DNA of 64,000 nt from Streptomyces sp. R28 (GCF_041052385.1 NZ_CP163439.1:10343001-10407000), one strand, 5' to 3'; positions 16,409 through 25,781 are shown, numbered from the stretch's first letter. The notes: a model not told the origin generated them from the sequence alone. Numbers and translations are program-made.

Positions 16409-18105
16409 GGCCGCTCCCCGTCCGCGCCGTCCGCGAACACCGCCCGGTACTCGGGGATCTGCCACAGCCGCTCGTGTGGTCCCACCGCCCGCACCCGGCC
16501 CCCGTCCAGCCAGGCCACGGCGTCCGCGCGGGCGGCCGTCGCGGCGCGGTGGGCGATCAGGAGGCGGGTGCCGCCGTGCGGGCCGCCGTTCGCCAGGGCC
16601 GCGGTGATGCGGGCCTCGGTCACCGTGTCGAGGCTGGAGAGGGCGTCGTCGAGAATCAGTAGGCGGCCGCCGTGGGCGAACGCCCGGGCGAGGCCGAGGC
16701 GTTGGGACTCCCCGCCGGAGCGCGGGGCGTCGGCGACGGCGGTGGCGTAACCCTGGGGCAGACGTCGTACGAAGTCGTCCGCGTGGGCCGTACGGGCCGC
16801 CTCCCGGACGCGGTCGGGGGTGGGGGAGGAGAGGGCGAGGCCGATCTCCTCCTCGACCGTGCCGCCCAGCAGGGCGGGGCGCTCGAAGGCGTGGCCGACG
16901 GCCCGGCGCAGCGCGTCGTGGGTGAGTTCACGTAGCGGCACCCCGTCGAGGAGCACCTCTCCCGCGTCCGGCTCGGCCAGCCGTCCGGCGACCGCGGCGA
17001 GCAGCGACTTGCCCCCGCCCGACCGCCCCACGACGGCCAGCGTGGTCCCGCCGGGCACCACGAGGTCGACTCCGTCGAGCACGGCACGCCCACCGCGCCG
17101 GGCGGTCACCCCGCGCAGTTCCAGCCGGCCCGGACCGGGCGGAAGCGAGCGGTCGCCGTAGCCGGGAGCCGGTTCGGCGAGCACCTCGTCGAGGCGGGCG
17201 GTCGCCGCCCGGGCCCGGGCCAGGCCCGCGAGATGACCGACGAGGACGCCGACGCCGGCGGCGAGGACCGCGTACCGGGAGGCCGCGAGCACCTCGCCCA
17301 CGGTCAGCCGGTGCCGGGCGAGCAGGACCCCGGCCACGGCGACGACGCCGAGTTGGAGCAGCGGGGCCACCGCCACGGACCGGCCCGCGGCCCGCCCCTG
17401 CACCTGCCACATGCGGTGCCCGGCGTCGGACAGTTCGGGCAACGGCCGCAGGATCCGTGCCGTCTCCCGGTCGGCCGTACCCGCCGCCTCGATCGTGCGG
17501 TGGCCGCCGACGGCTTCCGAGAGTGCCCGCGCCATCCGCCCCTGCACCTGCTGGTAGCGCGTCACGCATTCCCTGGTGTCGCGGGCGAAGGCGCGCAGCA
17601 GAAGGGCCAGCACCGGTGCCCCGGCCAGCAGCACGGCGGCGAGCCACGGGTCGATCAGAGCGAGGGCCACCACGCCCCCCACCGGTCCGGCGAGCGCGGC
17701 GAGCAGAGCGGCCCGCGCGGTCGGTGCCGTGCCGGCCTGGGCGGCGTTGCCGACGAGACGCGCGACTAGGTCGCCGGGTCCGAAGCGGGCGCCTGCGCGT
17801 GGGCCGACGGCCAGGACATGCCCGGTCAGACGTCGGCGCAGCCAGGCGGTGGTGCGGGCGTCCACCGTGCCGCCGAGCACCGTCTCGCAGGCGTCGAGCA
17901 GGGCGAGCAGCACGATGATCGCGGTGCAGTACAGCACCCAGCGGGTCGCCGGGGAGTGGGAGAGCAGCAGGTCCAGGGTGTGCCCCAGCGCGGCGGGCAG
18001 CAGCAGACCGGCGCCGGTGGCGGCCGTGCTCACCAGGCACAGGACCAGACAGCGGGCGGGGGCCGGGCCGAGCGGCCCGGGGAGCGTCCGGTTGGCTGGT
18101 GTCAT
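16405..18105 (-). CDS. ramA: RamA/AmfB-like ABC exporter subunit for the lanthipeptide
   Basis: A 566-residue half transporter with about six membrane segments (residues 15-310) and a C-terminal ABC ATPase (Walker A GRSGGGKSLL, signature SGGESQRLGL, H-loop IAHRAA). Walker B reads LLILDDALSSLD, so the catalytic Glu is Asp, and the Q-loop region (HAFERPALL) lacks the usual Gln. This is the pattern of the degenerate partner in a heterodimeric exporter; RamB carries the canonical Glu. GAGGGG precedes the ATG by about 9 bases. It follows ramS after a hairpin and is translationally coupled to ramB. Confidence 0.88.
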   Translation of the reverse strand: MTPANRTLPGPLGPAPARCLVLCLVSTAATGAGLLLPAALGHTLDLLLSHSPATRWVLYCTAIIVLLALLDACETVLGGTVDARTTAWLRRRLTGHVLAVGPRAGARFGPGDLVARLVGNAAQAGTAPTARAALLAALAGPVGGVVALALIDPWLAAVLLAGAPVLALLLRAFARDTRECVTRYQQVQGRMARALSEAVGGHRTIEAAGTADRETARILRPLPELSDAGHRMWQVQGRAAGRSVAVAPLLQLGVVAVAGVLLARHRLTVGEVLAASRYAVLAAGVGVLVGHLAGLARARAATARLDEVLAEPAPGYGDRSLPPGPGRLELRGVTARRGGRAVLDGVDLVVPGGTTLAVVGRSGGGKSLLAAVAGRLAEPDAGEVLLDGVPLRELTHDALRRAVGHAFERPALLGGTVEEEIGLALSSPTPDRVREAARTAHADDFVRRLPQGYATAVADAPRSGGESQRLGLARAFAHGGRLLILDDALSSLDTVTEARITAALANGGPHGGTRLLIAHRAATAARADAVAWLDGGRVRAVGPHERLWQIPEYRAVFADGADGERP

Positions 18106-18142
18106 AGGGCTGCACCCCTCACCCCTCGGTGTGTGCAGGACC

Positions 18143-18179
18143 TCGGGCGGCCCCTCCCTCGCGGGAGTGGACCGCCCGA
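18143..18179 (-). terminator. Hairpin between ramS and ramA (partial terminator/attenuator)
   Basis: An outer perfect 8-bp stem (TCGGGCGG / CCGCCCGA) encloses an inner stem CTCCC / GGGAG with loop TCGC. It lies 22 bases after the ramS stop. In lanthipeptide operons a hairpin here lowers transporter expression relative to the precursor; that role is inferred. Confidence 0.7.
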
Positions 18180-18201
18180 AATCATGGACGCACGGTGCTC
18201 G

Positions 18202-18318
18202 TCAGAGACAGAGCGTGAGGCTCGCCGCGCTGACGCAGGACAGCAGGCTGAGCGTGCTCGCGCCACCGCCGCCGGTGAGCTCCTCGGACTCCATCGCCTG
18301 CAGGTCGAGAAGTGCCAT
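18202..18318 (-). CDS. ramS: Class III lanthipeptide precursor, AmfS/RamS-like (SapB-type morphogenetic peptide)
   Basis: This 38-residue peptide has a leader beginning MALLDLQAMESEE, with the conserved 'LLDLQ' helix recognised by class III synthetases. The core after TGGGG holds two Ser-xx-Ser-xxx-Cys units: Ser21-Ser24-Cys28 and Ser30-Ser33-Cys37. These become labionin or lanthionine-type rings, so two rings are predicted. The layout matches AmfS/SapB, a surfactant that lets aerial hyphae leave the aqueous surface. AGGAAGGA precedes the ATG by about 9 bases. It lies 58 bases after ramC and before the two ABC genes. No dedicated leader protease is seen, as is usual for this class. Confidence 0.93.
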   Translation of the reverse strand: MALLDLQAMESEELTGGGGASTLSLLSCVSAASLTLCL

Positions 18319-18376
18319 CTCGTTTCCTTCCTTCGGTGTCGTCCACCCGTGGGGACGGGGTTGGGTCACGGCTCCG

Positions 18377-20974
18377 TCAAATCGCGGAACCGCGTATGTG
18401 GGGCCGCCCGAGCGGCGGCAGGAACGGCAGGTGAGCGGTGTCCGGGGTGTCGAGGGCCGCGCCGAGCGCGAGCAGGCACCCTGCCGTTCCGGTGCTCAGG
18501 TCCATCGACAGCCGCATCATCTGGTGGCCGGGGAAGGCCAGTTGGCCCTGGTAGTCCATCGAGAACCAGCCGAGCCCGTCGATCTGTTCGGCGAGCCGCT
18601 CCTTGCTCGCGCCGGGCGCGTCCGTGCGCGCGAGGTGCAGGATCATCCCGGCGCGGCCCTGGAACAGACCGGGCTGTACGTAGAAGCGGCTGGTCGCGGC
18701 GGTCAGGATTCCGGCGCGCGCCCGCTCGAACTCGCCCTCGGAGTCGGCGCCATGGGCGAGGAAGTCGTCCAGGACCATCCCGATGCCCGCGCTCCCGTCA
18801 CCGAGGTACGGCAGCGTCCGCCAGCCCTCGTCGACCTCCAGCGAGCCGGTCGGGTGCGTCATACAGCAGTCCAGGTCCCGGCGCAGCGCCACTTCGGCGG
18901 CCTTCAACAGCAGTGGCTCATGGGTCCGTTCGTACTGCCGCAGCAGGAAGAGCGCGGGTCCGCTCGCCCCTCGCAGCAGCCCGGCACGGCGTCGCTTCGG
19001 GGTGTCCGGAAGGGGCTGCGCGAGTCGTCGTACGAGGATGTCGGCGGCCTCCGCGGCACGGTCCCCGAGCTCCGACTCGCCGGTCGTGCGGGCCAGTTCG
19101 CCGAGCACCAGCCCGAGTCCGGCCAGTCCGCCGTGCAGGTCGGAGGAGAGGTTCTGCCACCGTTCCGCGAGGATCCCCTCGACCAGGTCGAGGGCGCGCT
19201 GCCGGTGGCCGAGCCGGTCCAGGACGTGGGCGACGCCCGCGAGACCGTCGTACAGACCCAGCGGCGTGCCCGTCGGCGGCGGTGCGGTACGGGCCAGGAG
19301 CCAGCGCTCGCCCTCCTCGTACCGCTCGGCGCCCACCGCGTCCAGTGCGTACAGCACCCCGGCCGCGCCGTGCGCCAGCCCGAGGCCGCCGCCGTCGTTG
19401 AACTGGGTGATGTCGCCGGGGAAGAGCCGGTCGTCGCGCTCCGGGGTCGCCGAGGCGAGCAGCGCCTTGACCATGGAGTCGCGGCTGTACGGCCAGTCCC
19501 CGGGCTCCACGAAAGCCGGTGTCGGCGCCGTGCTGCCCCGTGTGATCTCCGCGACCGCCTCGTCCAGGAACTCCGGGGGCACGTCCGGGAACTGACGGGC
19601 GATCACCTCCGCGAGGTGGGCCGCCTTCCCCCGGTCGACCACGAACAGGGTGGTCACCGGCAGGAACAGGGCGAGCCGCAGACAGGCCAGCGCGTAGCGG
19701 TCGACGTCGGCGCCGGTGCGGTCCGGCGGGGCGAAGAAGCCGGGATGGGCGACCACCTGCCGGCCCTGCTCGGAGATCGGCGCCGCCGCCTCGAAGTCGA
19801 GCAGGGACACCGACTCCTCGTCGGGGCCGACCATGATGTTGAAGACGTGCAGGTCGTTGAAGGCGATCCCGCGCGCGTGCACCGCCTCCACGGCCCGCTC
19901 CACCGCCCCGTGGATGCGCACCGCCCACGCCGTGTACTCGGCCACCGCCTTCGGGTCGGGATCCGGGGTGAGCAGCGGATGCCGCTCGGCGAAGAACGAG
20001 TTCAGCGGGCGCCCCTCCAGAAAGTCCATGACCAGGAACCGGTGGTCGCCGAGCGTGAACCAGTCCCGCACCTGGGGCACCACGCCCGTCCCCGCCACCT
20101 GCTCCAGCGCGGCCTTCTCCCGCTCCAGGCGCGCGATCGCGTCCGCCCCGTCGGCGGCCAGCCCCGCGTACGGCCGCCCCTCCTTCAGCACGACCTTGCG
20201 CCCGTCCCGGGTGTCGGTGCCCGAGTACACCCCGCCGCCGTTGGAGAAGTGCAGCGCCTTCTCGATGCGGTACGGCAGGTCGCCCACCGTCGTGGTGTTG
20301 CGCGCCGCCAGATGCGGCTCCAGGAAGGCCGGCAGCGTCACCCACTCCGGCACCTGGAAGGACGGCGCCCGCCGGTCCGGCACCCGCTTGCCCTCGCCGT
20401 CCACCACGGCCGGCACGAGCGAGCCGCGCTCGTCGACGACGAAGGAGCGCGCGAAAGCGCCGTAGCGGACGTAGAGCGGGCCCTCGTGCCACCGCAGGTC
20501 GGTGAGGATGTACGGCCCCTCGAAGCCCTCCAGGAGGTTGCCGAGCTCGCGCAGCACGACGTGCAGCTGCTCCTCGTCGGCCGGGTAGATCGTGACGAAC
20601 TTGCCGCTGGTGTCACGGGCGGCGTACTTGGTGTTGCGCAGATGCAGCAGATGCGGGCCGGGCACGAACTTGAACGGGATGCGCCGGGGCACGCAGTAGT
20701 CCCACACGATCGCGGCGATCCGCTCCGCGTTGTCCCGGGTGGCCGAGGCGTGGATCTTCCAGCCCTGGGCCGGACCGGGCACCGGCGCCCCGTCCGCGCC
20801 GAGCGGCGTGAGCGTCAGCCAGTCGCCGATCCGCGCCGCGTCCCAGCCCTCCGGCACCTCGCGCCGTGCCGTCTCGTAGCCGAGCCCGGTGCCCGGCGTC
20901 CCTGCCGACATGCGTTCAGGCGTCTCGTAGAAGTGCCGGTCGGCGAGCGCGTACACCTCGTACCGCTTGTCCAT
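18377..20974 (-). CDS. ramC: Class III lanthionine synthetase RamC/AmfT-like
   Basis: This 865-residue, three-domain enzyme matches the class III layout. An N-terminal lyase domain (about 1-210) removes the phosphate. A Ser/Thr-kinase-like domain (about 215-510) phosphorylates Ser/Thr; it shows VVLKEGRPYAG with the ATP Lys, then FNDLHVFNIMVG and the metal Asp in VSLLDFEAA. A C-terminal LanC-like cyclase (about 530-865; LAHGAAGVLYAL, GLYDGLAGVAHVL, LHGGLAGLGL) follows. The classic zinc Cys/His ligands of LanC are not evident, as in other LanKC proteins. It modifies RamS to form labionin/lanthionine rings, probably at the membrane. The ATG (MDKRYEVYALADRHF) follows GGAGGGGG. It is first in the operon; the RamR target should lie in the 187 bases upstream. 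Confidence 0.93.
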   Translation of the reverse strand: MDKRYEVYALADRHFYETPERMSAGTPGTGLGYETARREVPEGWDAARIGDWLTLTPLGADGAPVPGPAQGWKIHASATRDNAERIAAIVWDYCVPRRIPFKFVPGPHLLHLRNTKYAARDTSGKFVTIYPADEEQLHVVLRELGNLLEGFEGPYILTDLRWHEGPLYVRYGAFARSFVVDERGSLVPAVVDGEGKRVPDRRAPSFQVPEWVTLPAFLEPHLAARNTTTVGDLPYRIEKALHFSNGGGVYSGTDTRDGRKVVLKEGRPYAGLAADGADAIARLEREKAALEQVAGTGVVPQVRDWFTLGDHRFLVMDFLEGRPLNSFFAERHPLLTPDPDPKAVAEYTAWAVRIHGAVERAVEAVHARGIAFNDLHVFNIMVGPDEESVSLLDFEAAAPISEQGRQVVAHPGFFAPPDRTGADVDRYALACLRLALFLPVTTLFVVDRGKAAHLAEVIARQFPDVPPEFLDEAVAEITRGSTAPTPAFVEPGDWPYSRDSMVKALLASATPERDDRLFPGDITQFNDGGGLGLAHGAAGVLYALDAVGAERYEEGERWLLARTAPPPTGTPLGLYDGLAGVAHVLDRLGHRQRALDLVEGILAERWQNLSSDLHGGLAGLGLVLGELARTTGESELGDRAAEAADILVRRLAQPLPDTPKRRRAGLLRGASGPALFLLRQYERTHEPLLLKAAEVALRRDLDCCMTHPTGSLEVDEGWRTLPYLGDGSAGIGMVLDDFLAHGADSEGEFERARAGILTAATSRFYVQPGLFQGRAGMILHLARTDAPGASKERLAEQIDGLGWFSMDYQGQLAFPGHQMMRLSMDLSTGTAGCLLALGAALDTPDTAHLPFLPPLGRPHIRGSAI

Positions 20975-21161
20975 GCGTCCCCCTCCGTGGCCCGACGCCG
21001 AGACTTCCAGCGGCCGGGCGGGCACGGACAGTCATGGCTGTCACGAGATCACCGTGCGGAACGCATGCGTCAAGAACTGTTCGGAGGATTTCGAGCGCCA
21101 CCCTCGTCGACGCTCCACCGAACCGTCACAGGGGCTGCGCAGGTGTCTCATAAGCGCTGTA
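20975..21161. promoter_or_regulatory. Divergent promoter region of ramC and the second SpoIIE phosphatase
   Basis: These 187 bases separate the two divergent genes and must hold the ramCSAB promoter with its RamR sites. An AT-richer segment (about 21140-21160) precedes the phosphatase start. I could not identify repeats matching the published RamR sites with confidence. Confidence 0.4.
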
Positions 21162-23624
21162 ATGGCTGACGTGGTCAATGAGGGCGCCGCGGAACGCAGG
21201 GCGAGGAGTCTGCGCGTCGAAGGCGCCCTGAAGGCGTTGGCCGTCGAGCCGGACTCGCCAGAGCGACTGCGCCGGGTCCTGGAGCAGGCCCTCGTCTTCG
21301 GCGGAGCCTCCTTCGCCGCCGTGTACACGCCGAGCGAGGACGGCGAGCTGCTGTGCCTGATCGAGTCCGTCGGCGTGCCCCGGACCCTGTACGGACTGCG
21401 CGACGGATACGCCCTGGCCGGACGGTCCCCGGTCGCCGACGCCCACCGCACCGGCCGCTCCGTGTGGCTCGCCCCGGCGGAGATCGCCGACTCCGCGGCG
21501 TCGCGACGGGCGCCGTCGCGGGACTTCCACCTGGCCGTCCTCCCCGCCCATGGCGACGACGGCGCCGGCTGTCTGCTGGCCGTGAGCGAGGGCCCGGGCG
21601 GCTTCGGCACCGCGGACCGCGCGTGCCTGGAGCTGGTCGCCGAGGCCGTCGCCTTTCCCGCCCTGCCCGCGGCCGCCGAGGGCGGCGAGCTGCCGGCAGG
21701 AGCCTTCAACCTCGCCATGGACAGCGGCCGCGTCGAGGTCGGTGACGACATCCTGGAGCTGTTCGGCCTCGGCCCGGACGACTTCGACGGCAAGGTCGAG
21801 ACCCTGCTGGGCCTGACCGTCCCGGAGGACCTGCCGTCGCTGATGTCCGTCGTCGAGGCCGGCCACATGTCCATCGGCGACCGTGAGCTGGAGTTCCGGG
21901 TCCTGCAGCCCACCGGACCGCCCAAGTGGCTCAGGCTGCGCGGCCGACTCCTGCCCGGCGGCGAGGGCCACCCGGCCCGCCTCGTCGGCACCGTCGCCGA
22001 CACCTCCACACTGCGCGCCGAGGTCACCGACGTGGCCCGCGTGCAGCGTCTCGCCGCCGCCCTCGCCGTCGCGGGCACCGTCCGCGACGTCAGCCAGGCC
22101 GTGGTCACCGCCCTGCGCAAGCCGCTGCGCGCCGACCGCATCGCGCTCGCCGAGCTGGAGAACGACCGTCTCGTCGTCATCGTCCTCGACCCGCCCGAAC
22201 CCGAGTCCTGGCCGCAGCTGTGGCGCATGGAGTGGCGTGCCGAGTGGCCGGACGCGCCGGTACGGGCCATGCCCACCCTCGCCGCGGCCCTGCGCGAGGG
22301 CCGCGCCCAGATCTGGCCCGCCGGCACCCCGCTGGAGCCCGCCCTCGCCGATGTCGGGCCGGGCGGTCTCGCGGTCCTGCCCCTGCCCGCCGGGGGCCGC
22401 ATGGCCGGCGTCTGCCTGATCGGCTGGGACGCCCCGCACGACTTCGGCCCCGACGAACGCGCCCTGCTCACCGCCTCCGCCGGCCTCGCCGGCCAGGCCC
22501 TGCTGCGCGCCCGCGCCTTCGACGCCGAACACGAACTCGTCGGCATGCTCCAGCGCCAGCTGCTGCCCCGCCGACTGCCCCGGCTGCCCGGCGCGGAGGC
22601 CGTCGCCCGCTATCTGCCCACCACGGCAGGACTGGAGGTCGGCGGCGACTGGTACGACGTGATCCCGCTGCCCGACAACCACGTGGCCCTCGTCATCGGC
22701 GACGTCCAGGGCCACAGCGCGGCCGCCGCCACCCTCATGGGCCAGATGCGCACCGCGCTGCGCGCCTACGCCGTCGAAGGGCACCCGCCGGACGTGGTGG
22801 TCCACCACGCCAACCGCCTCCTCATGGACATGGAGACCGACCTCTTCGCCACCTGCTGCTACGTGGACGTCGATCTGGAGGAGGGCTCCGCCTGGTGCGT
22901 GCGCGCCGGTCACCTCCCGCCGGTGCTGCGCCACCCGGACGGAAGCACGGAGATCGCCGAGGCGGAGGGCGGGCCCCCGCTCGGCGTGCTGCGGGAGGCC
23001 GACTTCCCGATGAGCCCGCTCAGCCTCCGGCCCGGCACCGTGGTCGCCCTCACCACCGACGGCCTCGTCGAGTCCCCCGACACCGACACCGACATCGACG
23101 CCGGGATGGACCGGTTCGCGCACGAACTCGCCCTCACCGACCCCGCGCACCTCGGCCTCGTCGCCGACGCCCTGCTCGTGGGCGCGCGCCGCAGCGACGA
23201 CATCGCCCTGCTCCTCATGCGCTACGAGGGCATGGCCGTGCGCCCGCTGCGCGAGAGCTGGACGGTGTGGCGCGTCCCGCAGGCCGTCGGCCACGCCCGC
23301 CGCTTCACCCGGCGCACCCTGCGCTCCTGGGGCGTGCCGCCGCAGGGCAGGGACGCCGTTCTGCTCGTCGTCTCCGAGCTCGTCACCAACGCCCTCGTGC
23401 ACACCGACGGCCGGGTCCGCCTCGACCTCACCTTCGTCAACCACCGGCTGCGGGTGGCGGTTGCCGACGCCTCACCCCGCACGCCGGTCAAACCGGCAAG
23501 CATCAGCTGGGAGGCCACCGGCGGCCGGGGCATCCTCCTGGTCGAGGCCGTGTCGGCGGCGTGGGGAACGGTGCCGGTCAGTGGCGGAAAACAGGTGTGG
23601 AGCGAGATCGCACTGGGCGGGTGA
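21162..23624 (+). CDS. SpoIIE-type phosphatase with PAS, GAF and C-terminal anti-sigma-like ATPase domain
   Basis: An 820-residue regulator. Order: GAF-like region (about 25-165), PAS domain (about 190-290, ILELFGLGPDDFDGKVETLL), a second GAF (about 300-450), SpoIIE phosphatase (about 460-690; GGDWYDVI, IGDVQGHS, VRAGHLPPVL, SDDIALLLM) and a HATPase_c domain of the RsbW/SpoIIAB type (about 705-820; VSELVTNALVHT, then GGRGILLVEAVS). Phosphatase and kinase-like domain in one chain can act on the same anti-sigma antagonist. The ATG at 21162 has no strong ribosome site, so the start is the least certain point. It reads away from ramC; with the gene at 11390-13531, two such phosphatases flank the lanthipeptide locus. 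Confidence 0.85.
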   Translation: MADVVNEGAAERRARSLRVEGALKALAVEPDSPERLRRVLEQALVFGGASFAAVYTPSEDGELLCLIESVGVPRTLYGLRDGYALAGRSPVADAHRTGRSVWLAPAEIADSAASRRAPSRDFHLAVLPAHGDDGAGCLLAVSEGPGGFGTADRACLELVAEAVAFPALPAAAEGGELPAGAFNLAMDSGRVEVGDDILELFGLGPDDFDGKVETLLGLTVPEDLPSLMSVVEAGHMSIGDRELEFRVLQPTGPPKWLRLRGRLLPGGEGHPARLVGTVADTSTLRAEVTDVARVQRLAAALAVAGTVRDVSQAVVTALRKPLRADRIALAELENDRLVVIVLDPPEPESWPQLWRMEWRAEWPDAPVRAMPTLAAALREGRAQIWPAGTPLEPALADVGPGGLAVLPLPAGGRMAGVCLIGWDAPHDFGPDERALLTASAGLAGQALLRARAFDAEHELVGMLQRQLLPRRLPRLPGAEAVARYLPTTAGLEVGGDWYDVIPLPDNHVALVIGDVQGHSAAAATLMGQMRTALRAYAVEGHPPDVVVHHANRLLMDMETDLFATCCYVDVDLEEGSAWCVRAGHLPPVLRHPDGSTEIAEAEGGPPLGVLREADFPMSPLSLRPGTVVALTTDGLVESPDTDTDIDAGMDRFAHELALTDPAHLGLVADALLVGARRSDDIALLLMRYEGMAVRPLRESWTVWRVPQAVGHARRFTRRTLRSWGVPPQGRDAVLLVVSELVTNALVHTDGRVRLDLTFVNHRLRVAVADASPRTPVKPASISWEATGGRGILLVEAVSAAWGTVPVSGGKQVWSEIALGG

Positions 23625-23718
23625 GGCCGGATTCCGGTGAACGTCCGACGGCCCGGAAGCGGCGAACAAGCCAATCCCGAGACAGTCAAATCGGGGAAAT
23701 CGGGGCTAAGGTGAACCG

Positions 23719-24786
23719 ATGAAGGCTCTCGTGCTGTCCGGCGGCGCCGGTACGCGCTTGAGGCCGATCACACACACTTCGGCCAAACAGCTCGTGCCGG
23801 TGGCCAACAAGGCCGTGCTCTTCTACGGGCTGGAATCCATCGCCGCGGCCGGTGTCACCGACGTCGGCGTGATCGTCGGTGACACCGCCGCGGAGATCCA
23901 GGACGCGGTCGGTGACGGGTCCAAGTTCGGTCTGGAGATCACCTACATCCCTCAGGAACGCCCGCTGGGCCTGGCCCACGCCGTCCTGATCGCCCGCGAC
24001 TACCTCGGCGACGACGACTTCGTGATGTACCTCGGCGACAACTTCGTCGTCGGCGGAATCACCGACCTCGTCGAGCAGTTCCGCGCCCACCGCCCCGACG
24101 CCCAGATCCTGCTCACCCGCGTGAAGGACCCGCGCTCCTTCGGCGTCGCCGAACTCGACGACGCGGGACAGGTGATCGGCCTGGAGGAGAAACCGGAGCA
24201 CCCCAAGAGCGACCTCGCCCTGGTCGGCGTCTATCTGTTCACGCCGGTGATCCACGACGCGGTCCGCGCCATCACACCGTCCTGGCGCGGCGAGTTGGAG
24301 ATCACCCACGCCCTCCAACACCTGATCGACGCCCGCGCCGACGTGCGCTGCACGGTCATCGAGGGCTACTGGAAGGACACCGGGAACGTCACCGACATGC
24401 TGGAGGTCAACCGGACCGTCCTGGAGGGCCTCGCGCGCCGCATCGACGGCGACGTCGACGAAGCGTCGGAGACCGTCGGACGGGTGGTCGTCGAGGAGGG
24501 GGCGCGCATCGTCAACTCGCGCATCGTCGGCCCCGCCGTCGTCGGCACCGGCACCGTCGTCGAGGACTCCTACGTCGGCCCCTTCACCTCCATCGCGGAG
24601 AACTGCCGTATCACCGACAGCGAGTTGGAGTTCTCCATCGTGCTGCGGGACTCCTCGATCGACGGGGTGGGCCGGATCGAGTCCTCGCTCATCGGACGGC
24701 ACGTCGAGGTCACCCCCGCGCCCAGCGTCCCCAGCGCCCACCGCCTCGTCCTCGGAGACCACAGCAAGGTGCAGATCCACACATGA
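23719..24786 (+). CDS. rfbA: Glucose-1-phosphate thymidylyltransferase, long form
   Basis: This 355-residue enzyme makes dTDP-glucose from dTTP and glucose-1-phosphate, the first step of dTDP-L-rhamnose or deoxysugar synthesis. The nucleotidyltransferase signature GGAGTRLRPIT opens the protein, followed by KQLVPVANKAVLFY and the metal region YLGDNFVVGG. The C-terminal third (about 240-350) is a left-handed beta-helix with hexad-like repeats (IVNSRIVGPAVVG). That extension, absent from the 290-residue RmlA, is characteristic of the StrD-type long form common in actinobacteria. An AAGGTGA site precedes the ATG, and the 3' end overlaps rfbB as ATGA. Confidence 0.93.
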   Translation: MKALVLSGGAGTRLRPITHTSAKQLVPVANKAVLFYGLESIAAAGVTDVGVIVGDTAAEIQDAVGDGSKFGLEITYIPQERPLGLAHAVLIARDYLGDDDFVMYLGDNFVVGGITDLVEQFRAHRPDAQILLTRVKDPRSFGVAELDDAGQVIGLEEKPEHPKSDLALVGVYLFTPVIHDAVRAITPSWRGELEITHALQHLIDARADVRCTVIEGYWKDTGNVTDMLEVNRTVLEGLARRIDGDVDEASETVGRVVVEEGARIVNSRIVGPAVVGTGTVVEDSYVGPFTSIAENCRITDSELEFSIVLRDSSIDGVGRIESSLIGRHVEVTPAPSVPSAHRLVLGDHSKVQIHT

Positions 24787-25781
24787 ACCTTCTCGTCACC
24801 GGCGCCGCCGGCTTCATCGGCTCGGCCTACGTCCGCACGCTGCTCGCCCGCGACGCACCGAACGCACCCGGCGCACCCGAGGCACCACGCATCACGGTGC
24901 TGGACAAGCTCACCTACGCCGGCACCCTCGACAACCTCGAACTCGACCACCCCCGGCTGGAGTTCGTACGAGGCGACATCCGCGACGCCGAGCTGGTCGA
25001 CAAGCTCATGGCCGAGGCCGACCAGGTGGTGCACTTCGCCGCCGAGTCCCATGTGGACCGCTCCATCACCGGCGCCGCCGACTTCGTCCTCACCAACGTG
25101 CTCGGCACCCAGACCCTGCTGGACGCGGCCCTGCGCTACGGCGTCGCCCCCTTCGTGCACATATCGACGGACGAGGTCTACGGCTCCGTGGAGACCGGTT
25201 CGGCCACGGAGGAGGACACCCTGCGGCCCAGCTCGCCGTACTCCGCCTCCAAGGCCTCCTCCGACCTGCTCGCCCTCGCCTACCACCGCACCCACGGCCT
25301 GGACGTCCGCGTCACCCGCTGCTCCAACAACTACGGCCCGCGCCAGTTCCCCGAGAAGGTCGTCCCGCTCTTCATCACCAACCTCCTCGACGGCGAGCAG
25401 GTCCCCCTCTACGGCGAGGGCCTCAACGTCCGCGACTGGCTGCACGTCGACGACCACTGCCACGCCGTCGAACTCGTCCGCACCAAGGGCCACCCCGGCG
25501 CCATCTACAACATCGGCGGCGGCACCGAGTTGAGCAACAGGGACCTCACCGCCCTGCTGCTGGAGGCATGCGGCGCCGACTGGGACCGGGTCGAGCACGT
25601 GGCGGACCGCAAGGGCCACGACCTGCGCTACTCCGTCGACTGGACCAAGGCCCGCACCGAACTCGGCTACCGCCCCCGCCACGACTTCGCGTCGGGCCTC
25701 GCCGACACCGTCGCCTGGTACCGCGACCACCGCGCCTGGTGGGAACCCCTCAAGCGCCACGTGGACGAGGAGCACGGATGA
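24783..25781 (+). CDS. rfbB: dTDP-glucose 4,6-dehydratase
   Basis: A 332-residue extended SDR enzyme that converts dTDP-glucose to dTDP-4-keto-6-deoxyglucose. It has the NAD-binding VTGAAGFIGSAYVR at the N-terminus, the catalytic region HISTDEVYGS and the YSASKASSD motif containing the Tyr/Lys pair. RSI and NNYGP(R)QFPEK further mark the RmlB family. It overlaps rfbA upstream and rfbD downstream by ATGA, so the three are one translationally coupled unit. Confidence 0.95.
   Translation: MNLLVTGAAGFIGSAYVRTLLARDAPNAPGAPEAPRITVLDKLTYAGTLDNLELDHPRLEFVRGDIRDAELVDKLMAEADQVVHFAAESHVDRSITGAADFVLTNVLGTQTLLDAALRYGVAPFVHISTDEVYGSVETGSATEEDTLRPSSPYSASKASSDLLALAYHRTHGLDVRVTRCSNNYGPRQFPEKVVPLFITNLLDGEQVPLYGEGLNVRDWLHVDDHCHAVELVRTKGHPGAIYNIGGGTELSNRDLTALLLEACGADWDRVEHVADRKGHDLRYSVDWTKARTELGYRPRHDFASGLADTVAWYRDHRAWWEPLKRHVDEEHG

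Noticed and set aside
18202..18318. Class I or II lantibiotic precursor
   Set aside because: Core pattern Ser-xx-Ser-xxx-Cys twice, the LLDLQ leader and the RamC-type synthetase show class III; there is no LanB or LanM.
17576..21169. A 1197-codon open frame on the plus strand across ramA, ramS and ramC
   Set aside because: It runs antisense through three recognised genes and their spacers; its length only reflects the scarcity of stop codons in GC-rich DNA.
21126..23444. A long minus-strand frame opposite the second SpoIIE phosphatase
   Set aside because: Antisense shadow; the plus-strand protein has clear PAS, GAF, phosphatase and ATPase motifs.
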